Of a stretch of 64,000 bases of DNA, positions 8,242 through 16,223 are shown piece by piece. The notes beneath the pieces were generated by a model. That model saw only the letters and a list, made by a program, of their open reading frames with translations. It was not told where the DNA came from and made no database searches. This DNA comes from Luteibacter sp. OK325. GTDB taxonomy: Bacteria > Pseudomonadota > Gammaproteobacteria > Xanthomonadales > Rhodanobacteraceae. The position numbers and the translations under genes are program-made. How positions within the stretch are numbered: position 1 is the stretch's first letter; every line of letters begins with the position of its first letter. The DNA lies in assembly GCF_003050935.1 (NCBI RefSeq), contig NZ_QAOX01000003.1, forward strand, positions 186,001 through 250,000. Direction: 5' to 3'.

Positions 8242-8263
8242 CACACATATATATATATGTGTG
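8242..8263. repeat. 22-bp perfect AT-dinucleotide palindrome
   Basis: The segment runs from CACACA through a TA-repeat core to TGTGTG and is its own reverse complement over 22 bases. It lies immediately before the gcvT stop codon (8272) and next to the GC hairpin. It may serve as a bidirectional terminator or be a slippage-prone microsatellite. Confidence 0.7.
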
Positions 8264-8271
8264 TAGCGGGA

Positions 8272-9381
8272 TCAGCCGTCGACGATGCCCGGCATCGGCT
8301 GGCCGTCGCGGACGAAGGGGAACTTCACCACGCGCACCGGTACCTCGCGACCGCGGATGTCGACGCGGACCTCGCCGTGCTCACCGGCGGGCAGGCGCGC
8401 GAAGGCGACCGACTTGCCGAGGGTCGGCGAGAAACCGCCGGAAAGGATTTCGCCTTCACCGTTGGCGGCGAGGACTTTCTGCCCGTGACGAAGGACACCC
8501 TTCTCGTCCATGACCAGGCCGACCATCACGCGCGGTACACCGTCGGCCTTCTGCTTCTCGAGCGCGTCGCGGCCGATGAAGTCACGACCTTCGTCCAGCG
8601 AGATGGTCCAGGCGAGCGAGGCCTCCCAGGGGGTCACGGTCTCGTCCATGTCCTGGCCGTAGAGATTCATGCCGGCTTCCAGGCGGAGCGTGTCGCGCGC
8701 ACCCAGGCCGGCCGGGGCGACGCCGGCGTCACGCAGGAGATTCCAGAGCTCGACGACGCGCGTGTTCGGCACGACCACTTCGAAACCGTCCTCGCCCGTG
8801 TAACCGGTGCGAGCCAGGAACAGCGGCATGCCGTTCGGGCCTTCACATTCGATCGCGGCGAACTTGCCGAGCTTGGTCGCCTTCACGCGAACGTCTTCCG
8901 GCAGCAGGCCGATCAGTTTCTCGCGGGCGTTCGGGCCCTGCACGGCGACCATGCCAAACTCCGGACGCTCACGCACCGTGATGCCGAAGGCGGCGCCCTG
9001 CTTTTCGATCCAGGCCAGGTCCTTGGCGCGCGTGGCGGCGTTGACCACCAGGCGGAAGAAGTCCTCACGCAGGAAATAGACGATGAGGTCGTCGATCACC
9101 CCGCCGGTCTCGTCGAGCATGCAGGTATAGAGCGCCTTGCCCGACTTGGTCAGCTTGTCGACATTGTTGGCGACCAGCCTGCGGAGGAACTCGCGGGTGC
9201 GCTCGCCGGTGAGGTCGACCACGGTCATGTGGGAGACGTCGAACATGCCGGCGTCCTTGCGCACCGAGTGATGCTCCTCGATCTGCGAACCGTAGGCGAT
9301 CGGCATATCCCAGCCGCCAAAGTCGACCATGCGGGCACCGAGTTCACGGTGGGAGGCGTTGAGTTCGGTCTTGTCGGTCAT
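8272..9381 (-). CDS. gcvT: Glycine cleavage system T protein (aminomethyltransferase)
   Basis: The 369-residue length is typical of GcvT. It transfers the one-carbon unit from aminomethylated H protein to tetrahydrofolate, releasing ammonia. Conserved family stretches include [48 protein letters not shown] and the C-terminal [19 protein letters not shown]. The ATG is preceded by CAAGGTACG. It shares an upstream region of about 108 bases with the divergent Mla-type operon. That gap is too short to hold a tandem glycine riboswitch, and none is visible. Confidence 0.97.
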   Translation of the reverse strand: MTDKTELNASHRELGARMVDFGGWDMPIAYGSQIEEHHSVRKDAGMFDVSHMTVVDLTGERTREFLRRLVANNVDKLTKSGKALYTCMLDETGGVIDDLIVYFLREDFFRLVVNAATRAKDLAWIEKQGAAFGITVRERPEFGMVAVQGPNAREKLIGLLPEDVRVKATKLGKFAAIECEGPNGMPLFLARTGYTGEDGFEVVVPNTRVVELWNLLRDAGVAPAGLGARDTLRLEAGMNLYGQDMDETVTPWEASLAWTISLDEGRDFIGRDALEKQKADGVPRVMVGLVMDEKGVLRHGQKVLAANGEGEILSGGFSPTLGKSVAFARLPAGEHGEVRVDIRGREVPVRVVKFPFVRDGQPMPGIVDG

Positions 9382-9489
9382 CGTCGTACCTTGCAGGGGA
9401 ATGTCGGCGGGAACAGCCTCGTATTATCGGGCCGCGGTGCCCGTCAGGCCAAGCGCAAACGCAGCATCGGCATCTGCTAGCCTTCGCCC

Positions 9490-10632
9490 ATGACGCTCCC
9501 ATCCGCTCCCGGCTCGGCCATTCTCACCCGCGATGCGGGCGGTGCGCGCCTTGCCCTGACCGGGGACTGGACGCTCGTCCACTACATGGAACTGCAGGCC
9601 CGGGCCAACGAACTGGCCGGGACGGTAGGTAACGACGTGCACGTGGACATCCACGCCCTCGGCGCCATGGACACCTCCGGCGCGTTCGTCATCGCCGAGA
9701 TGCTGGGCAGCCGGCGCACCCAGACGCTGTCCCAGGACGAGTCGCTGCCACCGGCGCGGCGGGCCCTGCTGAAGACCGTCGGCGATGCAATCGACACCTA
9801 CTGCAAGGGTGTGAAGAAGCCGAGGGATGCCGGCTTCGTGGTCCTGCTCGAGCGCATCGGCAAGGGCATGGGCTCGTTCTGGAAACAGACGTTAAAGCTG
9901 CTGGCCTTTATCGGGATCACCCTGCAGGGTTTCGCCAGCACGGTGCTGCGGCCCAGGCACTGGCGCATGACCGCGCTGGTTTCGCACATCGAGCAGACCG
10001 GGCTCGACGCGGTGCCGATCCTGGCCCTGCTTTCCTTCATGGTCGGCGCGGTGGTCGCCTTCCTCGGCTCAACGGCGCTCGCCAGTTATGGCGCCAGCAT
10101 CTTTACCGTCGACCTGATCGGCTTCGCCTTCCTTCGCGAGTTCGGTGTGCTGCTCACCGCCATCCTCCTCGCCGGCCGCACCGCCAGCGCGTTCACCGCC
10201 CAGATCGGCTCGATGAAGGCGCGCGAGGAAATCGATGCGATCCGCACGCTCGGCCTCGATCCGGTCGAGCTGCTCGTGCTCCCGCGCGTACTCGCCCTGC
10301 TGGTGTCGCTGCCGCTACTCACCTTCATCGCCATGATCGCCGGCATCGTCGGCGGCGGCGTGGTCTGCCTCGCGGTACTCAAGATGTCGCCGTCGATGTT
10401 CCTGTCGATGCTGCAGGCGGACATGTCGCTGACCCAGTTCCTGGTCGGTATCGCCAAGGCACCCGTATTCGCTTTCATGATCGGGGTGATCGGCTGCATG
10501 GAAGGCTTCAAGGTGTCCGGCAGTGCGCAGTCGGTGGGCGAACACACGACGTCGGCCGTGGTCCAGTCGATCTTCGTGGTGATCCTGCTCGATGCCCTCG
10601 CCGCACTCTTCTATATGGAGATGGGCTGGTGA
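9490..10632 (+). CDS. MlaE-family lipid ABC permease with N-terminal STAS domain
   Basis: The protein has 380 residues. Residues 10-110 form a STAS-like domain (LTGDWTLVHYMELQARANEL, with HALGAMDTSGAFVIAEMLG as the strand-helix around the switch serine). Residues 130-380 are an MlaE/YrbE permease with about six hydrophobic helices and the family motif FLREFGVLLTAILLAGRTAS followed by AQIGSMKAREEIDAIRTLG. It forms the inner-membrane part of a phospholipid transporter linking the inner and outer membranes. It is the first gene of a four-gene operon; its TGA overlaps the GTG of the ATPase gene by 4 bases. Confidence 0.92.
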   Translation: MTLPSAPGSAILTRDAGGARLALTGDWTLVHYMELQARANELAGTVGNDVHVDIHALGAMDTSGAFVIAEMLGSRRTQTLSQDESLPPARRALLKTVGDAIDTYCKGVKKPRDAGFVVLLERIGKGMGSFWKQTLKLLAFIGITLQGFASTVLRPRHWRMTALVSHIEQTGLDAVPILALLSFMVGAVVAFLGSTALASYGASIFTVDLIGFAFLREFGVLLTAILLAGRTASAFTAQIGSMKAREEIDAIRTLGLDPVELLVLPRVLALLVSLPLLTFIAMIAGIVGGGVVCLAVLKMSPSMFLSMLQADMSLTQFLVGIAKAPVFAFMIGVIGCMEGFKVSGSAQSVGEHTTSAVVQSIFVVILLDALAALFYMEMGW

Positions 10633-11411
10633 AGGGTGAAACCGTCATTGAAGTGCGCGGACTGATCAACCGGTTCGGCAGCCAGACCGTCCACGAGAAC
10701 CTGGACCTCGATGTCTACCGAGGCGAGATCATCGGCATCGTCGGCGGGTCCGGCACGGGCAAGTCGGTATTGCTACGCACGATCATTGGCCTGGTGCGGC
10801 CGATCGCCGGCGAAGTGCGCGTCTTCGGCGAGAACCTGCTGTCACTTCCGGAAGAACGCCGCTCGCAGGTGGAACGTCGGTTCGGCGTGCTGTTCCAGAG
10901 CGGTGCGTTGTTCTCGTCGCTGACCGTGGCCGAGAACGTGGCGCTGCCGCTGATCGAACATGCCGGCCTGCCTCGCATGGACGCGACGCGCCTGGCCGGC
11001 GTGAAGCTCGCCCTGTCCGGCCTGCCGGTGGATGCGGGCCGAAAATATCCGTCGGAACTCTCCGGCGGCATGATCAAGCGCGCCGCCCTCGCCCGCGCGC
11101 TCGCACTGGATCCGGAGATTCTTTTCCTCGACGAACCGACCGCCGGCCTGGATCCGATCAGCGCCGCGGCCTTCGACAGCCTCATCGTGACCTTGCGCAA
11201 TGCGCTGGGCCTCACCGTGTTCCTGGTGACGCACGACCTCGACACGCTCTACTCCACCTGCGACCGTGTGGCCGTGCTGTCGCAGAAGCGCGTGCTCGCC
11301 GCTGCGCCTATCGACGAGGTCGCCCGCACCGACGATCCCTGGGTACAGGCTTATTTCAACGGACCGCGCGGTCGCGCGGCCACCTTCGCCGCCCACAAAG
11401 GCAAGGACTGA
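10629..11411 (+). CDS. MlaF-like ABC transporter ATP-binding protein
   Basis: This 260-residue ATPase shows Walker A GGSGTGKS (39-46), Q-loop FQSGALFSSLTVAENV, signature LSGGM (144-148), Walker B ILFLDEP (164-170) and a switch histidine in LVTHDLDTL. The start is a GTG overlapping the permease stop (GTGA), which implies translational coupling. It powers the STAS-MlaE permease and MCE protein of the same operon in envelope lipid trafficking. Confidence 0.93.
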   Translation: MKGETVIEVRGLINRFGSQTVHENLDLDVYRGEIIGIVGGSGTGKSVLLRTIIGLVRPIAGEVRVFGENLLSLPEERRSQVERRFGVLFQSGALFSSLTVAENVALPLIEHAGLPRMDATRLAGVKLALSGLPVDAGRKYPSELSGGMIKRAALARALALDPEILFLDEPTAGLDPISAAAFDSLIVTLRNALGLTVFLVTHDLDTLYSTCDRVAVLSQKRVLAAAPIDEVARTDDPWVQAYFNGPRGRAATFAAHKGKD

Positions 11412-11415
11412 CACC

Positions 11416-12354
11416 ATGGAAACGCGCGCACATCACATCCTGATCGGACTGTTCACCGTCCTCATCGTCATGGCCGGCCTCGGCTTCGGTGTCTGGCTGG
11501 CCAAAGCCCATTCGGACCAGGAGTGGAACTACTACGACATTGTCTTCAACGAGGCGGTCACCGGCCTGTCGAAGGGCGGTGCCGTGCAGTACAACGGCAT
11601 CCGGTTGGGTGATGTCATGCAGCTGCGACTTGACCCCGAAGATCCACGCCGTGTGCTGGCCCGCGTGCGGGTGGTCGGCGACACGCCGCTGCGCAAGGAC
11701 ACCCGCGCCAAGCTCGCCCTCACCGGTGTCACCGGCGTGGCGATCATCCAGTTGTCGGGCGGCTCGCCCGGCAGCCCGCTGCTGGTCGGGCACGACGGCG
11801 AAGTGCCGGTGATCATCGCCGATCCCTCACCGTTCGCCAGGCTTCTGGCCAATGGCCAGGACCTCATCACGAATATCAGCCAGGCCGCCGCGCGCGCCAA
11901 CGAGTTGCTCTCTAAAGAGAATGTCCATCGGATCGAACGCACGCTGGATCACCTGGACCAGACCACGGGCGTGATCGCCGACGAGCGCGAAGACATCCGC
12001 ACGCTGATCAAGCAGCTCGCCACCGCGACGAAGCAGGCCAACGAAACGCTGGCCGAAAGCCAGAAGCTGGTGCACAACGCCAACGGCCTGATCGAAGGCC
12101 AGGGCAAGGCGACGCTGGAAAGTGCGCAGCACGCCATGGCCTCGCTCGAGCACTCCATGGCCTCGGTGGATCGTCTGCTCAATGACAATAGCGACGCCAT
12201 CAACGGCGGTGCGGCAAGCCTGGGCGAACTGGCCCCTGCGCTTCGCGAGCTGCGCGACACCCTGACGTCGCTGCGCTCGATTACCCGTCGCCTCGACGAA
12301 AATCCCAGCGGCTACCTGTTTGGCCGTGAGAAAGTTAAGGAGTTCACCCCATGA
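11416..12354 (+). CDS. MCE-domain (MlaD-like) substrate-binding protein
   Basis: The protein has 312 residues. It has one N-terminal membrane anchor (ILIGLFTVLIVMAGLGFGVW) and then an MCE domain (about 40-120: IVFNEAVTGLSKGGAVQYNG, IRLGDV, and TGVTGVAIIQLSGG). A long periplasmic helical region follows (about 150-300), likely forming a coiled-coil tube or needle as in larger MCE proteins. It would hold lipid between the permease and the outer-membrane partner. The ATG lies 4 bases after the ATPase stop, and its end overlaps the lipoprotein gene by 4 bases. Confidence 0.9.
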   Translation: METRAHHILIGLFTVLIVMAGLGFGVWLAKAHSDQEWNYYDIVFNEAVTGLSKGGAVQYNGIRLGDVMQLRLDPEDPRRVLARVRVVGDTPLRKDTRAKLALTGVTGVAIIQLSGGSPGSPLLVGHDGEVPVIIADPSPFARLLANGQDLITNISQAAARANELLSKENVHRIERTLDHLDQTTGVIADEREDIRTLIKQLATATKQANETLAESQKLVHNANGLIEGQGKATLESAQHAMASLEHSMASVDRLLNDNSDAINGGAASLGELAPALRELRDTLTSLRSITRRLDENPSGYLFGREKVKEFTP

Positions 12355-12959
12355 ACCGTGCCCGCCTCGCCGCTCCGCTGCTCATCGCGCTGCTGACGGC
12401 GTGTTCGATCCTGCCCAAGGCTGAGACGCCGAAGATCTACACCCTGCCCGCCGCGCCCGGCGCACGTCCCGCTACCGCGACACCCGTGCCGTGGGCGTTG
12501 CGCATCGCCGCGCCCAGCGCGCCGCGCTCGCTGGATAACGTGCGCATCGCGGTTGTGCCGGCGTCCAACCAGCTCACGGTGTATGCCGGCGCCCGGTGGA
12601 GCGACACCTCGACCAACCTGTTCCGCGACCGCCTGGCGGATGCGTTCCGTGACAGTGGCCGGATCGCCGCATTAAGCACGGACGAGAGCAACCTCGGCGC
12701 GGACTTTGAACTGGGCGGCAGTCTTGCCGCGTTCCAGGCCGAATACGCCACAGGCAAGCCGGAAGTAGTGATCCGCTATGACGCCGTGCTCGCGGCCACG
12801 CGCAAGCATCAGATCGTAGGCAGCCGTCGCTTCGAAGTGCACGAGCCGGTGGATGGCAAGGACGTGCCGCAGGTGGTCGAGGCGTTCGGGCGGGCGATGG
12901 ATAAGGTGTCGCGGGAGGTGGTGGGGTGGACTTTCGAGACGGGTAGCGCGTCCAGATAG
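12351..12959 (+). CDS. ABC-type transport auxiliary lipoprotein (PqiC/MCE-associated)
   Basis: This 202-residue lipoprotein has a signal peptide with the lipobox LLTAC (Cys at about residue 18). The body (APSAPRSLDNVRIAVVPASN, then YAGARWSDTSTNLFRDRLADAF and EVVIRYDAVL) matches the ABC-type transport auxiliary component family that accompanies MCE systems such as PqiABC. It probably docks the MCE assembly at the outer membrane. It is the last gene of the operon, and a REP pair follows directly. Confidence 0.88.
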   Translation: MNRARLAAPLLIALLTACSILPKAETPKIYTLPAAPGARPATATPVPWALRIAAPSAPRSLDNVRIAVVPASNQLTVYAGARWSDTSTNLFRDRLADAFRDSGRIAALSTDESNLGADFELGGSLAAFQAEYATGKPEVVIRYDAVLAATRKHQIVGSRRFEVHEPVDGKDVPQVVEAFGRAMDKVSREVVGWTFETGSASR

Positions 12960-12973
12960 CCGGGCCGCGCTTG

Positions 12974-13042
12974 TGTGGGAGCCGCTTCAACGGCGATGCT
13001 CGTGCACCAATGAAAAGCATCGCCGCTGAAGCGGCTCCCACA
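12974..13042. repeat. REP-like inverted pair (GCTTCARC class)
   Basis: The left copy is TGTGGGAGCCGCTTCAACGG and the right copy is its inverse ending GAAGCGGCTCCCACA, with about 20 bases between. It sits in the 100-base gap between the convergent Mla-type operon and the amidase gene and can form a large hairpin. Confidence 0.88.
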
Positions 13043-13059
13043 GGAAGAAACCGCGATTC

Positions 13060-14460
13060 TTAAGCGGGCTCGACCGGATAAACCGGCTCGGCATCCAGCG
13101 ACGACGCACACACCGCCGCCAGCTCCAGCAACCTCAGGTCCGAACCGCGCGCACCGACCAGCTGCATACCGATCGGCATGCCGTTCGCCAGGGTACCCAT
13201 CGGAATGCTCACCGCCGGACACCCGGCGAGGCTGGCGAAACTGCATAGGTCAGCCTGCGAATCGGGCACCGGGCCGTCCAGCGGGAAGGCACCCTGCGAC
13301 GTGGTCGGCATGACCAGCACGTCCACCTGGGCAAACAGCCGGCGCATCTTCAGCGTGGCATCGTCGAGCACGCGATCGGCGGCGACATAGTCGGCCGCCG
13401 ACTTGCGTGCGGCGAAATCGACCATATGGCGGAAGCCCGGCGAGACCGGGTAGGCCTCGTCTGCCAGTTCATCCGCGAAGGTATTGAGCATCTCAGCTTC
13501 CATCAGCAGGAGGCCGGCACGTCGGGTCCTGGCGAAGTCCCAGTCGGAGAAATCGACGGTCCGACGCTCGCCCAGTTCGCCGGTGAGCTTGCCCAGCGCA
13601 GCCTCGAACACGTCGATCACATCGCGCTCGACGCCGACCGCCGCGAGATCCGGCAGGAAGCCTGCGCGCAGGTTGCCCGGCTCCCAGTCCGGCGGCGAAA
13701 ACGCGACGCGACGGCGGCGCGAGCGTGCGTCGTCGGCGTCGTAACCGGCCAGGGTCTGCAGGAGGACGGTAAGGTCGTCCACGCCGCGCGCCAGCAGGCC
13801 CACCGCATCGAGGCGACGAGCCGCCGGCACGAGACCGCGGGCCGAGATCTCGCCGTGCGTCGGCTTCAGCGCGTAGACGCCGCAGTAGCTCGCTGGCACG
13901 CGAACCGAACCCAGGGTGTCCGAGCCGATCGCCGCGACGGCCATGCCGGAGGCGACGGCGGCAGCCGCACCACCTGACGAACCGCCGGCGGTGTAGCCGA
14001 GACGGTGCGGATTGTGCGTTGCGCCATGGAACGGATTGTTGGTGACCAGGCCAAGCGCACCTTCATCCATGTTGGTCTTACCCAACAGGACGGCACCCGA
14101 GGCACGCAGGCGAGCCACCACATGCGCGTCTCCTGCCGGCAACACGCTGCGCCGCCGCATGCCGGCACGTGTCGGGACGCCGGCTACGTCGAAGTTGTCC
14201 TTGATCGCGATGGGCATACCGTCGAGGCGGCCGATAACCCCGTCACGGCGGCGCCGGTCGGCGGCGAGCGCCTGCTCCTGGATAAGGGACACGCTGACGT
14301 CCGCAAAGGCGTTGAGCCGCGGATTCAGGCGCTCGATCGCATTCTGGTAGACATCGGACAGGGCCTGAGGCTGGACCCTTCCTATCGCCAGCCAGTGCAG
14401 GATCTGCAGCAGCGTGGCGCGGCGCATGTCGGTGTCGGCCACCGGCGGCATCGTATTCAT
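13060..14460 (-). CDS. Amidase-signature hydrolase
   Basis: The 466-residue protein has the full amidase-signature catalytic set: Lys87 in IAIKDNFDVAGVP, cis-Ser161 in GGSSGG and nucleophile Ser185 in DTLGSVRVPASYCGVY. This family hydrolyses amides, from indole-acetamide to allophanate and malonamide; the overall look is close to AtzE/GatA-like enzymes but the substrate is not predictable. There is no signal peptide, so it is probably cytoplasmic. It is not adjacent to gatC/gatB, so a tRNA amidotransferase role is unlikely. An AAGGAG lies about 5 bases upstream of the ATG. Confidence 0.9.
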   Translation of the reverse strand: MNTMPPVADTDMRRATLLQILHWLAIGRVQPQALSDVYQNAIERLNPRLNAFADVSVSLIQEQALAADRRRRDGVIGRLDGMPIAIKDNFDVAGVPTRAGMRRRSVLPAGDAHVVARLRASGAVLLGKTNMDEGALGLVTNNPFHGATHNPHRLGYTAGGSSGGAAAAVASGMAVAAIGSDTLGSVRVPASYCGVYALKPTHGEISARGLVPAARRLDAVGLLARGVDDLTVLLQTLAGYDADDARSRRRRVAFSPPDWEPGNLRAGFLPDLAAVGVERDVIDVFEAALGKLTGELGERRTVDFSDWDFARTRRAGLLLMEAEMLNTFADELADEAYPVSPGFRHMVDFAARKSAADYVAADRVLDDATLKMRRLFAQVDVLVMPTTSQGAFPLDGPVPDSQADLCSFASLAGCPAVSIPMGTLANGMPIGMQLVGARGSDLRLLELAAVCASSLDAEPVYPVEPA

Positions 14461-14611
14461 GAACTCTCCTTGCGCATGGATCCGATCATAAACGCGCTAT
14501 GTGAACTTCATGCAAGTCGACCCGTTTGAAACGGCGATTTGCCCGCACGCGGGGGAAGCCGGACAATGACGGGTTGATCCCCGAAGCCAGCCAAGATTGA
14601 GTGAGCCAGCC

Positions 14612-16219
14612 ATGAGCGAACGCGAAACCATGGAATACGACCTCGTCGTCGTCGGGGCCGGCCCAGCCGGCCTGGCGTTCGCGATGCGTACGAAACAGCT
14701 CAATCCGGAGGTCACGGTCTGCGTGATCGAGAAGGCCTCGACCATCGGCGCACAGATCCTCTCCGGTGCCGTGATCGAAACCGCGCCGCTGGATCGCCTG
14801 CTGCCTGACTGGCGCAGCAATCCGCCGCCGGTGAGCGTACCGGTGACCAAGGACGAGTTCTGGCTACTGCGCGATCACGCCTCGGGCACCAAGCTGCCGG
14901 TGAACCCGCCGCAGATGAACAACCACGGCAACGTGATCGTCAGCCTCGGCGCGCTGTGCGCGTGGCTCGCCCCGCAGGCCGAAGCGCTCGGCGTGGACGT
15001 GTTCCCCGGCTACGCCGCCTCCGAGGCCCTGTTCGACGAGGCCGGCGCAGTGAACGGCGTACGTATCGGCGATATGGGCGTGGCGCGCGACGGTACCCAC
15101 AAGCCGGGTTATACCGAAGGCATCGACATTCGCGCGAAGGTCACCGTGCTGGCCGAAGGCTGCCGGGGCCACATCAGTAAGTCGCTGATCAAGCACTTCG
15201 ACCTGGACAAAGACAGCGATCCGCAGACCTACGGCATCGGCATCAAGGAGTTGTGGCAGCTCCCGCCGGGTCGCGGCGAAGCGGGCAAGGTGGTGCACAC
15301 CGCCGGCTGGCCGCTGGCCAATGACACCTACGGCGGCAGCTTCCTCTATCACCTGGACAAGGACCGCGTGGCGGTCGGCTTCGTGGTCGGCCTCGACTAC
15401 CCGGATCCGAATTTTTCGCCGTTCGAAGCCTTCCAGCAGTTCAAGCACCATCCGAACGTGAAGGGCCTGCTCGAGGGTGGCACCATCCTCTCGGCCGGCG
15501 CGCGCGCCATCATCGAAGGTGGTTTCCAGTCGCTGCCGAAGGTGGAAATGCCCGGTGCGATCCTGATCGGCGACTCCGCCGGCCTGGTCAACGTGCCGAA
15601 GATCAAGGGCACCCACCAGGCCATCGCCTCGGGCATGCTCGCTGCGGAACACCTCGTCGCCAGCACGCTGAATCCTGCCGGTTGGGACGCGAAGCTGCGC
15701 GCCTCGGCGGTGATGAGCGAGCTGAAGAAGGTGCGCAACATTCGCCCCGGTTTCAACAAGGGCCTGTGGTTCGGCCTGATCAATGCCGCATGGGAAACCG
15801 TCACGGGTGGTCGGTCGCCGTGGACGATGAAGAACCACGCGGACTGGTCGTCGCTGGGCAAGCTGGGCCAGTACGAGACACCGACGAAGGATTACGTGGA
15901 CCGTACCCTCGCGCCGCGCGATCGGCTTGCCAGCGTTTACTACGCTGCAACTGAGCACGACGAAGACCAGCCGGTGCACCTGAAGGTGGCCGACACGTCC
16001 ATCTGCATCGATCGGTGCACGACCGAATACGGCAACCCCTGCGAGAAGTTCTGTCCCGCGGGCGTCTACGAGATCGTCCAGGATGACGCGGGCAAACGCC
16101 TGCAGATCAACTCGGCGAACTGTGTGCACTGCAAGACGTGTGACATCAAGGATCCCTACCAGATCATCACCTGGGTAACACCGGAAGGTGGCTCGGGCCC
16201 GAATTACCAGAACCTCTGA
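14612..16219 (+). CDS. Electron transfer flavoprotein-ubiquinone oxidoreductase
   Basis: The 535-residue length is typical of ETF-QO. It passes electrons from reduced ETF to ubiquinone in the inner membrane, serving fatty-acid and amino-acid oxidation. The FAD-binding GAGPAG is at residues 15-20. The C-terminal 4Fe-4S module shows the cysteines in DRCTTEYGNPCEKFCPAGVY and NCVHCKTCDIKDP. I prefer the ATG; a TTG 15 bases earlier is possible. Its partners etfB and etfA lie 4.2 kb downstream on the same strand, separated from it by two glycosyltransferase genes. Confidence 0.97.
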   Translation: MSERETMEYDLVVVGAGPAGLAFAMRTKQLNPEVTVCVIEKASTIGAQILSGAVIETAPLDRLLPDWRSNPPPVSVPVTKDEFWLLRDHASGTKLPVNPPQMNNHGNVIVSLGALCAWLAPQAEALGVDVFPGYAASEALFDEAGAVNGVRIGDMGVARDGTHKPGYTEGIDIRAKVTVLAEGCRGHISKSLIKHFDLDKDSDPQTYGIGIKELWQLPPGRGEAGKVVHTAGWPLANDTYGGSFLYHLDKDRVAVGFVVGLDYPDPNFSPFEAFQQFKHHPNVKGLLEGGTILSAGARAIIEGGFQSLPKVEMPGAILIGDSAGLVNVPKIKGTHQAIASGMLAAEHLVASTLNPAGWDAKLRASAVMSELKKVRNIRPGFNKGLWFGLINAAWETVTGGRSPWTMKNHADWSSLGKLGQYETPTKDYVDRTLAPRDRLASVYYAATEHDEDQPVHLKVADTSICIDRCTTEYGNPCEKFCPAGVYEIVQDDAGKRLQINSANCVHCKTCDIKDPYQIITWVTPEGGSGPNYQNL

Positions 16220-16223
16220 CGAC

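Noticed and set aside
9382-9489. Glycine riboswitch upstream of gcvT
   Set aside because: The gap is 108 bases, shared with a divergent operon, and shows no paired aptamer-like stems.
14864-16129. 421-residue open frame antisense to ETF-QO
   Set aside because: It lies wholly inside a strongly conserved gene and has the Arg/His/Val bias of a reverse-frame shadow; no domain or ribosome site.
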